From positions 1,188,001-1,252,000 of the forward strand of contig JAKZZE010000009.1 of assembly GCA_024220505.1 (NCBI GenBank): a DNA stretch of 64,000 bases, in the 5' to 3' direction. Made by a program: the position numbers and the translations under genes. The notes under the pieces were generated by a model. The model saw only the letters and a list, made by a program, of their open reading frames with translations. It was not told where the DNA came from and did not search any database. The stretch comes from Rhizopus arrhizus (taxonomy: Eukaryota > Mucoromycota > Mucoromycetes > Mucorales > Rhizopodaceae). The first letter of the stretch is position 1. Each line of letters opens with the position of its first letter. Of this stretch, positions 1 through 9,215 are shown piece after piece.

Positions 1-1669
1 CACCAAGAAGCTAGAGCTACTCTACGTCGGCTGATCGCCCAACGTCGCCGAGAAACTTGGACCACTTTCTGTAGACAAATGGCATCTGAAGAATATACCA
101 AGGCAATATCTAAGCTTAGCCGTATTCGCAAGAACCGAACTTTGAAACCCACTTTCTCCACTCCAGAGGGCCCACAGCATGCAGCTGATATAATGGCTTC
201 CTACTTGGAAACTGCTTTTTCAGGTGATCTTCTTAAAAACGTCCAACTTTACGAAATCGATACCCCTATTTTACCTTTTGAAATAGATTGCCCGTTCACC
301 AGGGACGATATTAACCTCGCTATCCGTTCCATACCAGTCAAGAAAGCACCTGGGATCGATCACCTGCGAAATGAAATGCTCCAACCAATATCTCATCTGC
401 TAGCACCTATTCTCTTTCACCTCTTCCATATGTGCTGGGCTTGGTCATATGTCCCACATACATGGCGCATTGCCCAGGCGATACCCATAGACAAGAAAGG
501 CTCACCATCAGATCCAGGTAATTACCGTCCAATTAGTCTGACCACTATCTTTAGAAAGATCTTGGAACGCTGCATCCAGCACATTCTATAAACCGACGGA
601 CCACCTCTTGATATAGTCCAAGATGGCTTTAGAGAATCCCGCAGCGCATTAGATCAGGCTTTGTGCCTCACAGAAATTAGTCACATACTGCGTACACACT
701 ACCAGGTCAAGCCTGTCTTAGCATTTCTTGACATCAAGTCCGCATATGACACAGTCAATCGCAGTTTCGTATGGGACACTCTGAGCCGCTACGTCTCATC
801 TCCCATGCTCAACCTGTTACGTTGCCTTTTTGACGATGTGCAAATCGAAATCCTTCTCTCTAATACGACCTCTCGTCGTTTTCACCCGAAAACAGGCGTG
901 CTTCAAGGCTCTATCCTCTCACCGTATCTCTATTCCGTCTATATAAATCAGCTTCCAGCCCAATTACGATCCCAGGCCATCACCACTGACATGTCGCCAT
1001 TAGAAACGATAAGCACATGTTCAAAACAGCCAAAAAACGCTTCCTGCAACAATCTCTAGAAAAGCGCCAACAAAGTGGGCATTACAAACTTCTTTCAAGT
1101 TGCCGTAGATCCGTATCTTTGGACCCTATCTTATGGCTACCCATGTCCTATGCAGAACGTAGTCGATATATACGGTGGAGGCTAGGTTGGTTACCTGGTG
1201 GAAAGCCGCATCCGTGTCCCAAACACCCTACGCTCAAGTTCACACGCAAACACGCCATTACTTGCCTCAATATGCACCAACGCCTCTATATGCCTAAAAC
1301 CATTACAGATCCTCTGTCGTTCCTTCTGAATATGCTTCCATCTCGCCCCTCAGTATCCTCAAATCTAGCACTCTCTTGATCCCAACGCTGGCCAGTTATA
1401 TGCTCAATATTACATGAACTGGATCAACTTCAACATGTCACAGTTATCCCCATTACTCACCCACATGGTCAGAAGCTCCTCAAATGGCTTAAACATTTCC
1501 TTTAGCTCCATCTTTTATGGCTCAACGCATTTCTTCTCCCTTTACCTTTTTTACCCTTTATCCCAGAGGGGTTTTCTTCATAACATCGACATCCTAACGG
1601 ATTGACCTGGTCCGGGCGGACACTTGTTTTATTTTTAGCGCTCAACTGGACCTTTAATAAACAAAAATA
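1..1669 (+). mobile_element. LINE (non-LTR retrotransposon) fragment, copy A, degenerate, cut by window edge
   Basis: This is the 3' part of a LINE ORF2 read on +. Codons from about 79 to 1000 encode the start of a reverse transcriptase: motif NYRPISLTTIFRKILER, then, after an in-frame TAA at 589-591, QDGFRESRSALDQA, FLDIKSAYDTVNRS and GVLQGSILSPYLYSVYINQLP. The catalytic YxDD box that should follow is absent, because the frame jumps at about 975-1005 into the downstream part. A later frame (1017-1379) carries a C-terminal Cys/His region (CPKHPTLKFTRKHAITC) and ends DPLSFLLNMLP. The 3' UTR ends in an A-rich stretch at about 1655-1667. The stretch 1-1669 matches the reverse complement of 7547-9215 base for base wherever I compared it. 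It is dead because of the stop, the missing YxDD and the frameshifts. The 5' part lies outside the window or is missing. Confidence 0.93.
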
Positions 1670-1747
1670 ATTGGCGGCATTTGAAAAATAAATAACACAA
1701 GCTCAGTTCTTTTTGTCATTTTGGTGAAGAGTATTTGTCCATGCCAA
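1..1747. repeat. Left arm of a 1,747-bp inverted repeat (partner 7469-9215)
   Basis: Position 1 pairs with 9215 and position 1747 with 7469, so the arms have equal length with no net insertion or deletion. The predicted peptides of the two arms are identical in all frames compared. The match ends exactly at 1747/1748, where the + copy continues gtaattaaatttgg and the other copy continues into the mariner transposase leader. The outer end of the match may lie beyond the window. The arm contains the LINE 3' part plus about 78 bp of mariner terminal sequence. Confidence 0.93.
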
Positions 1748-1790
1748 GTAATTAAATTTGGCGGCTAATTTTCAATAATTTTATTGTCAA
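1668..1790. mobile_element. Solo Tc1/mariner end (terminal inverted repeat) left next to the LINE
   Basis: After a TA (1668-1669) the sequence starts attggcggcatttgaaaa and runs on with aataacacaagctc, the same as the right end of the mariner at 7546 read on -. Farther in, ccatgccaagtaattaaat followed by ttggcgg (about 1739-1765) matches the left mariner end (about 5973-5994). It therefore looks like a mariner end with subterminal TTGGCG boxes and no transposase behind it: either a deletion remnant or a MITE. The hypothetical gene's open frame begins within about 30 bp of its inner edge. Confidence 0.7.
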
Positions 1791-1922
1791 AAAAAAAAGT
1801 CCAAGACATCTCATAAAACACTCCCCAATTTACCTAAACCGCATGGCGCTTATAAGGAATATAAGCTATCTCCCAGCTTAAGAAAAGCTTTAGAATTGCC
1901 ATGTTATCTATTTACTGAAGGA

Positions 1923-2353
1923 ATGAAAGATTGGGCTAAAATGCCTGATTTGTTCGATCCATATTTCAATACAGCACCAGTTGTTTTAAAAGAAGGCGAG
2001 GAGTTATATATATCAATATTGAATTATCTAGAAACCATGTGCAAGGGAGATCTATTAGGAAAAACAATTAGCAGCTACTGTCAACGCTTGGAAATTTATC
2101 TGAAGAACAAAATGGTGAAACGTATATTCCTAGCTTATTATCAATCAAAAGAACAGATTTGGAGAGAAGAGAAAAGCAAGGAATCTTTGAATGCTGAAAC
2201 AAGAATTACAAGCAATGTTGTCATAACAAGAAGAATACGAGAGATTGGTGAAGAAGACAGCAATGACGACAATGAACAAGTACAGAAAAAACAAAGGCTT
2301 AACCAGGTATTTATATAACTTAAAGTTTTCAATTCAACGCATATTTCTCACAA

Positions 2354-2389
<36 letters not shown>

Positions 2390-3787
2390 AAAGGAGCATG
2401 AAGATAACGCGTCAAACCCAGAAACCTCATCCTCAACTATTATATTGGATACTGGTAATGAAAGTGCACCGGACTGTATTGACGAATTGTTTAATCCCGT
2501 ACTTGAAAGAGTATGTATATATATTGGCATATGTAATTGTTTCACCTCACTAACATATTTATTTTAGACAAGTGGCCTTACCATTGTCAAAGAGAAAAAT
2601 ATATACAGGTTCCAGATGCCCTGCGATAACATGTTTTCCCCCAATAAACCCATTATACAAAAAGAAGACTTGGCTACTATCAAAGGTTATTTTGATATTT
2701 GTATAGGCTCTTCTTCATCAGAAGCATCTCCTGAAACCAAATATGAATATGAAGTATTAATGAAACGACAAGCTACCCTTCAAAACCTTAAAGACCTTGA
2801 CTCTGATATTATGAGTTGGGTTAGGAAAGTTGTGGATTGCCCTGAACAAGACATGTTCAAATTGTTAGGAACCCTCCCCAATCATCCGTTTCTAAACTTT
2901 ATTAAGTTTATTATGATTGACTTTCTGTTGAATTGCATGCGAACTACAAAGTATAATGGTAACGATGAAAGGACAGCGTATTGTGAGATTTTTATACCGA
3001 TATTCAAAGCTTTTGGAAACACCACCCAAAAACTCGAATACACTTGGTAAGTATTATCTATTTATAGTAAATATATACATATGTATATATATTAATTTGC
3101 GTTGTGAATATTAGGTGCGAAAAAAAAGCAAAAGATTCGGATTATATCTGGCTTGCCACAAATAACTTTATCAAACAAAAAGGGAATCTCAAACTACTCG
3201 ATGGCATTGGAAGGTTAACCGTTAAAGAGCTTAATTACCTTATTATTGAATCCTCCGGGTATGATCAAATTATTACTATTATTACTTTCAATAGTATTTA
3301 TTAATATGCTTTTCATGTTAGCTATAATAACACTAATGGATCGTCTCATACACTTAATGACACACTCAAGAATATCAAAACAGCATATGACAACCTTAAG
3401 TCTTTTATTTCTAACTACAAACAAGCATCATTCAACACTTTAAAAAAAGTACGCTTATATACATGCCAGATCATTGAAAACAAAATGACTTTGATTCGTT
3501 ATATGATAAAATCACCATCACAGTGGCAAGTTATTGAGTGCTGCTCCGCTTCCGTCCCTCTCACATTTTCTGAAGCTATTAAGTATACAAAGGTTTTTAA
3601 TCTTTTTGCTCTTCTCTATGTATGTATTTTAGAACATGGAACAACATTGCCTCTATCGCTAATAGCCCCCTCCTTTTTTTAGAGTGATATTGAAGAGCAA
3701 GAAAAGGTTTTCACTTTGTTAGAAAAAGAATCAATGGGACTAATTGAAGTTCCTGTTGAAGAAACAGCTGGTTATTTTTTACAATAA
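1923..3787 (+). CDS. Lineage-type hypothetical protein, 5' end probably lost
   Basis: This is a spliced, otherwise open gene. The exons I infer are up to 2306, 2394-2510, 2568-3046, 3115-3258, 3322-3592 and 3683-3787, all with GT-AG introns and consistent phase, giving 500 codons from the first in-frame ATG (1923). The reading frame stays open upstream to about 1780 with no ATG, so the original N-terminus was probably removed at the transposon junction. I see no named domain. The middle has a conserved-looking WCEKKAKDSDYIWLAT block, then LLDGIGRL and LIIESSG. From memory, this pattern is common in expanded Mucorales hypothetical families, some of which resemble nuclease-like folds; that link is inference. 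The acidic/basic stretch about residues 110-130 (EEDSNDDNE, QKKQR) could be a nuclear signal. Confidence 0.6.
2356..2387. repeat. (TA)n microsatellite inside the first intron of the hypothetical gene
   Basis: About 16 TA units in the intron 2307-2393. The intron keeps a GTATTT donor and an AAAAG acceptor. No other role is visible. Confidence 0.9.
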
Positions 3788-3797
3788 TAAATGAGCT

Positions 3798-3801
<4 letters not shown>

Positions 3802-3846
<45 letters not shown>

Positions 3847-3861
3847 GTAGTATATTATGTA

Positions 3862-3898
<37 letters not shown>

Positions 3899-3910
3899 TA
3901 ACAATAGCTA
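3802..3910. repeat. T29-A16 tract followed by an (AAT)n microsatellite
   Basis: A run of 29 T (3802-3830) joins directly to 16 A (3831-3846), a perfect palindrome-forming tract. About 20 bp later comes an AAT/AAC triplet repeat (about 3866-3908). It sits between the stop of the hypothetical gene and the histidinol dehydrogenase fragment, and may mark an old junction. Confidence 0.9.
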
Positions 3911-3998
3911 AATCTATAAAAATATTGATCACGTATTATAATAAAAAGCATTCTTAAGATATCATTACAACAATCTCTACAATATAAAATATAAAATT

Positions 3999-4454
3999 TA
4001 TGGAAGAGTACACAAGCAAACAACGACTTTGCCTCGTGTTGATATCATCCGTAAGAGTATTGCCCACCCTTACTCTTTATCTGTCAAGACTGTCGATGAG
4101 GCTATGGCCTTCTCTAATGCTTATGCCCCTGAGCATCTTATCGTCCATCTTGAAAATGCCGCCAAGGTCATTCCATTGGTTGATAACGCTGGTAGTGTCT
4201 TTGTTGGTCCTTACTCCCCTGAAAGTTTCGGTGATCATGCTTCAGGTACTAACCATATTATATCCACCTATGGTTATGCTCGTATGTACTCTGGTGTCAA
4301 CACCAATGGTTTCCTTAAGCATATCACCTCTCAGGAATGTACTGCTGAGGGCATGAATAACCTTGCTGATACTGTTATGCGTCTTGCTGAAATTGAAGGT
4401 TTGGATGCTCACAGAAACGCTGTTGCTGTCCGTGTTGCTGATATTAGAAAGTAA
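3999..4454 (+). pseudogene. Histidinol dehydrogenase, C-terminal fragment only
   Basis: The frame read through 4029 encodes roughly the last 140 residues of histidinol dehydrogenase, the final histidine biosynthesis enzyme (HisD, or the C-terminal domain of yeast HIS4). Family signatures are LPRVDIIRKSIAH, AYAPEHLIVHLENA (with the Glu-His pair used in catalysis), DNAGSVFVGPYSPESFGDHA, SGTNHIISTYGYARMYSG, and the ending LDAHRNAVAVRVADIRK with the zinc-ligand His. The N-terminal half, with the other zinc ligands and the NAD site, is missing. There is no upstream exon, since the preceding DNA is the poly(T/A) tract and an unrelated gene. The frame is clean to TAA 4452-4454 and codon use looks normal, so the copy is young or was under recent selection. 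It is best read as a gene fragment carried into this block; an unusual short gene is less likely. Confidence 0.85.
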
Positions 4455-4860
4455 AAAATGAATATGAAATGAAATGAAAAAAAGGATGGATGAAGAATGT
4501 AAATGCTATTTTCTTTTTTTCTTAAAAAAAAAGTTCCAATGGTTCAATAAAATTATAAAGGAGAAGATAGAAATATAAAAGTATTGAGATCAAAGAAATG
4601 AAATTAACCAGAGACCACTGACCTATTTCTTCATCATCGTCTTTATTATTATTATTATGAGAAAGGACTTATTTTAAATCACATATAGAACAAGTATTTT
4701 ACAAACAAACCATTTATAGACGATCTAAAGTTCAGAACTCATCATAAAATGTGTTGCTTCCAGATAAGCATTCTCTTTTTTAAGGTTAAACAAAACAGAT
4801 ATTTATATAAAAGAATTTTATTTGTTTCCACTTGTGAAAAAAAGAAAAGGCTTCATGCCA
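4455..4860. other. Non-coding DNA after the HDH fragment
   Basis: AT-rich, with AATAAA-like hexamers soon after the HDH stop (probable 3' UTR remnant) and a short ATT repeat near 4640. I see no gene here. Confidence 0.6.
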
Positions 4861-5772
4861 GCACACGTTCAGATCGCCTAACCCCTAACAAACCACAATG
4901 CTTGCTTAGAACAGTGTGCATTAACTCAATACTACTAGTACTTTGTGAACACCATAAGTGGCTCAGATGGTAGAAAACAAAGCAGAGCAGATTTACAAGA
5001 GCAGCATAAAGCATTTAAAATATACATGTTTTTACACATTTGCCTCTTTTTAATTAGTTCCACTATTCAAAATAAGATCTAATAAAATAATTACTTACTA
5101 AAATGCCAGTATAACAAGAAAGGATTACATACACAAACATCAGCACACGTTCAGATCGCCTAACCCCTAACAAACCACAATGCTTGCTTAGAACAGTGTG
5201 CATTAACTCAATACTACTGGTACTTTGTGAGCACCATAAGTGGCTCAGATGGTAGAAAACAAAGCAGAGCAGATTTACATGGTGATGCAAGGTAGTGCCG
5301 TTTTTCTATTCTCAAAAAGGTCAAAAGCTTTATGCCAGCACACGTTCAGATCGCCTAACCCCTAACAAACCACAATGCTTGCTTAGAACAGTGTGCATTA
5401 ACTCAATACTACTAGTACTTTGTGAACACCATAAGTGGCTCAGATGGTAGAAAACAAAGCAGAGCAGATTTACAAGAGCAGCATAAAGCATTTAAAATAT
5501 ACATGTTTTTACACATTTGCCTCTTTTTAATTAGTTCCACTATTCAAAATAAGATCTAATAAAATAATTACTTACTAAAATGCCAGTATAACAAGAAAGG
5601 ATTACATACACAAACATCAGCACACGTTCAGATCGCCTAACCCCTAACAAACCACAATGCTTGCTTAGAACAGTGTGCATTAACTCAATGCTACTGGTAC
5701 TTTGTGAACACCATAAGTGGCTCAGATGGTAGAAAACAAAGCAGAGCAGATTTACATGGTGATGCAAGGTAA
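4861..5772. repeat. Higher-order tandem repeat: four 137-bp cores in two 477-bp units
   Basis: Cores start gcacacgttcagatcgcc and end gcagagcagatttaca at 4861-4997, 5143-5279, 5338-5474 and 5620-5756. Spacing alternates: a 145-bp spacer (4998-5142, 5475-5619), then a 58-bp spacer (5280-5337). Cores 1 and 3 share actagtactttgtg while cores 2 and 4 share actggtactttgtg. The history is therefore core duplication first, then duplication of the whole 477-bp unit. Each core holds gtggctcagatggtag, a good match to a Pol III A box (TRGCNNAGNNGG), but no convincing B box follows at tRNA spacing. Identical 75-codon open frames on - in both units are by-products of the repeat. Confidence 0.92.
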
Positions 5773-5938
5773 ATTTTACACGGATATTTTTTTTTTTGTA
5801 TTAAAATATGAGATTAATAAATAAATAAAAAGTTTTAATATATATGATATGGTGACGTAATTAAAATTCCTGATTTACTTAAATTACCCCATTTTAAGAG
5901 CGGATTTTAAACCTGCTGTCGATGGAAAAGCAAAAATA

Positions 5939-7546
5939 ATTGGCGACATTTGAAAAATAAATGACACAAGCTCCATGCTAAGTAATTAAATTTGGCGCTA
6001 AAGTTGATCATATATGTTTATCGTTTTAAAAATAATCATTTATTTAAGATATATGTATATGTATATGTATATACTAGAATGGTAATTTTTTATAACATTT
6101 AATAATTTGACGTTTTGAGTAATTACAGAAACCTAGAGATCGCTGATAAGGACATCATTGCAGGCATCAGCAATTTGATCAGATAAATTTTCTTCAGCCA
6201 ATAATCGATCACACTTCATTTTGCCTTTAAATACTCCCCAGAACTGTTCAATAGAATTCAATTCAGGTGAGTACGGAGGTAAGTACATCATTTTATAACC
6301 ACTACGTTCGATTTTTCGTATCATTGGCTTGGATTTATGAATTCAGGCGTTATCCATTACAATATGATTTCCCTTCAAATTTTCATCAAGGTCTATTATA
6401 TCAAGAAGCGCATTCATGAATTTAACGAAGTGCGCAGTAGTCGTGCCTTTTGCTACTGGTTTATTATCAGTAGGATCTTCAAACTCTGGATCCTCTACAT
6501 CAACCTCAGCTACGATTCTCTTTGTTCCACTATTAACCTTTCTCTTTTTACTAATAGATTGCTTTTCTTTTCTCGGTGGAGGCTTTTTCATCTCAACATG
6601 AACGACACTAGAGGAATGGATAGCACCAATAATAGTATGTGTTATCGCTCTAGTCGTTGGTCGTTTTACTATAGCAGGGCTACCCTTTTTCGATCTTGCC
6701 CAATTATTTCTCATGTTAATGTGAAATCCGGCTTCGTCAATGAAAATACAATTCTTTGTAAAATCAATATTAGAGTCCTTCCATTTCATAAACCACTCAA
6801 ATCTCGTCTCCATGTTTTCTGGCGAATTTCTTATTTCAGGTTCAAATGGTGGTTTCTTAATAGTGATAAGCATTGTATTACGTAAATGATTGTTCAGTTA
6901 CGACTTTGAGATAGTAAAACCTTCAAATTGCTCAGTCAAACTTTTCATAATATCATCCGAAAATAGTTGAGGATCCTTATCCAATAGACCCTGTAAACAC
7001 TCGTTATGCTTAATAGTGAATGAGGTTTTAGGGCCACTGTTTTCTTCGGATTATTTATATGGGATCTCTTCTGTTTCTTTATAACTATTCCACCATCTTA
7101 ACGCCGTGCGATAATTGATATTTAGGTCACTTGCAACCTTGGTAACCAACCCACGTTCTTCAGGCTTTTCAATCATACGATCTATAAATGTCTCTCTGGT
7201 AAAGTCGCTATAGTTTTTGTATGATCTATCCGAATCTGGTACTATAGCCTTCGGTTGCTTTTTAGGAGAAGACTCTTCAACAGTTTTCTCCGGGCGCTTA
7301 ACACTTAAATAGGTTTTCTGACTAGTAATTGTTTCAAGAATTACATCCGGATCATCAATTTGTGTAAGAACATCCTCCATCGGATCGTATACGATTCCCC
7401 CTTGCTCATTATAAATGTTGTCTTTTCCATCTTCATAAAAAGATGTGCTCATTGTTAGAAAATGTTTTTTGGCATGGACAAATACTCTTCACCAAAATGA
7501 CAAAAAGAACTGAGCTTGTGTTATTTATTTTTCAAATGCCGCCAAT
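5939..7546 (-). mobile_element. Tc1/mariner DNA transposon, dead
   Basis: The ends are inverted: attggcgacatttgaaaa from 5939 and, on -, attggcggcatttgaaaa from 7546. Both are flanked by TA (5937-5938 and 7547-7548), the expected target duplication. The left end lacks about 34 bp that the right end and the solo end at 1670 have between aagctc and catgc. The transposase lies on -. The right end is fused directly to the 3' A-rich end of LINE copy B. Confidence 0.88.
6133..7452 (-). pseudogene. DD34E mariner transposase with three in-frame stops
   Basis: A single frame runs from ATG 7452 to about 6133, broken by TAA 7051-7053, TAA 6898-6900 and TGA 6343-6345, without frameshifts. In order: an acidic N-terminus; a helix-turn-helix segment (TKVASDLNINYRTALRWWNSY); the first catalytic Asp in CIFIDEAGFHINMRNNWARS; a lysine/acid-rich insertion (PPPRKEKQSISKKRKV) not seen in compact Tc1 enzymes; the second Asp in HIVMDNA; and the final Glu in PPYSPELNSIEQFWGVFKGK. 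There are 34 residues between the second Asp and the Glu, hence DD34E. All catalytic acids survive, so inactivation is by stops only. Function in life: cut-and-paste at TA. Confidence 0.92.
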
Positions 7547-9215
7547 TATTTTTGTTTATTAAAGGTCCAGTTGAGCGCTAAAAATAAAACAAGTGTCCGC
7601 CCGGACCAGGTCAATCCGTTAGGATGTCGATGTTATGAAGAAAACCCCTCTGGGATAAAGGGTAAAAAAGGTAAAGGGAGAAGAAATGCGTTGAGCCATA
7701 AAAGATGGAGCTAAAGGAAATGTTTAAGCCATTTGAGGAGCTTCTGACCATGTGGGTGAGTAATGGGGATAACTGTGACATGTTGAAGTTGATCCAGTTC
7801 ATGTAATATTGAGCATATAACTGGCCAGCGTTGGGATCAAGAGAGTGCTAGATTTGAGGATACTGAGGGGCGAGATGGAAGCATATTCAGAAGGAACGAC
7901 AGAGGATCTGTAATGGTTTTAGGCATATAGAGGCGTTGGTGCATATTGAGGCAAGTAATGGCGTGTTTGCGTGTGAACTTGAGCGTAGGGTGTTTGGGAC
8001 ACGGATGCGGCTTTCCACCAGGTAACCAACCTAGCCTCCACCGTATATATCGACTACGTTCTGCATAGGACATGGGTAGCCATAAGATAGGGTCCAAAGA
8101 TACGGATCTACGGCAACTTGAAAGAAGTTTGTAATGCCCACTTTGTTGGCGCTTTTCTAGAGATTGTTGCAGGAAGCGTTTTTTGGCTGTTTTGAACATG
8201 TGCTTATCGTTTCTAATGGCGACATGTCAGTGGTGATGGCCTGGGATCGTAATTGGGCTGGAAGCTGATTTATATAGACGGAATAGAGATACGGTGAGAG
8301 GATAGAGCCTTGAAGCACGCCTGTTTTCGGGTGAAAACGACGAGAGGTCGTATTAGAGAGAAGGATTTCGATTTGCACATCGTCAAAAAGGCAACGTAAC
8401 AGGTTGAGCATGGGAGATGAGACGTAGCGGCTCAGAGTGTCCCATACGAAACTGCGATTGACTGTGTCATATGCGGACTTGATGTCAAGAAATGCTAAGA
8501 CAGGCTTGACCTGGTAGTGTGTACGCAGTATGTGACTAATTTCTGTGAGGCACAAAGCCTGATCTAATGCGCTGCGGGATTCTCTAAAGCCATCTTGGAC
8601 TATATCAAGAGGTGGTCCGTCGGTTTATAGAATGTGCTGGATGCAGCGTTCCAAGATCTTTCTAAAGATAGTGGTCAGACTAATTGGACGGTAATTACCT
8701 GGATCTGATGGTGAGCCTTTCTTGTCTATGGGTATCGCCTGGGCAATGCGCCATGTATGTGGGACATATGACCAAGCCCAGCACATATGGAAGAGGTGAA
8801 AGAGAATAGGTGCTAGCAGATGAGATATTGGTTGGAGCATTTCATTTCGCAGGTGATCGATCCCAGGTGCTTTCTTGACTGGTATGGAACGGATAGCGAG
8901 GTTAATATCGTCCCTGGTGAACGGGCAATCTATTTCAAAAGGTAAAATAGGGGTATCGATTTCGTAAAGTTGGACGTTTTTAAGAAGATCACCTGAAAAA
9001 GCAGTTTCCAAGTAGGAAGCCATTATATCAGCTGCATGCTGTGGGCCCTCTGGAGTGGAGAAAGTGGGTTTCAAAGTTCGGTTCTTGCGAATACGGCTAA
9101 GCTTAGATATTGCCTTGGTATATTCTTCAGATGCCATTTGTCTACAGAAAGTGGTCCAAGTTTCTCGGCGACGTTGGGCGATCAGCCGACGTAGAGTAGC
9201 TCTAGCTTCTTGGTG
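7469..9215. repeat. Right arm of the 1,747-bp inverted repeat
   Basis: Reverse complement of 1-1747. It includes the right mariner end (7469-7546) and the 3' 1.67 kb of LINE copy B. Beyond 9215 LINE copy B continues, whereas copy A is cut by the window edge, so the true arm may be longer. Confidence 0.93.

Noticed and set aside
4879..4895. Telomere-like cctaacccctaac in each repeat core
   Set aside because: Only two imperfect units per core and not at a contig end; not a telomere array.
4953..4972. tRNA gene suggested by gtggctcagatggtag
   Set aside because: No B box, no acceptor stem and no cloverleaf at the expected spacing; kept only as an A-box-like motif.
5063..5767. Two identical 75-codon open frames on - (5063-5290 and 5540-5767)
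   Set aside because: They lie wholly in the tandem repeat, so identity follows from duplication; no domain or start context.
6337..6885. 182-codon open frame on + across the mariner
   Set aside because: Antisense shadow of the transposase, which has clear catalytic motifs on -.
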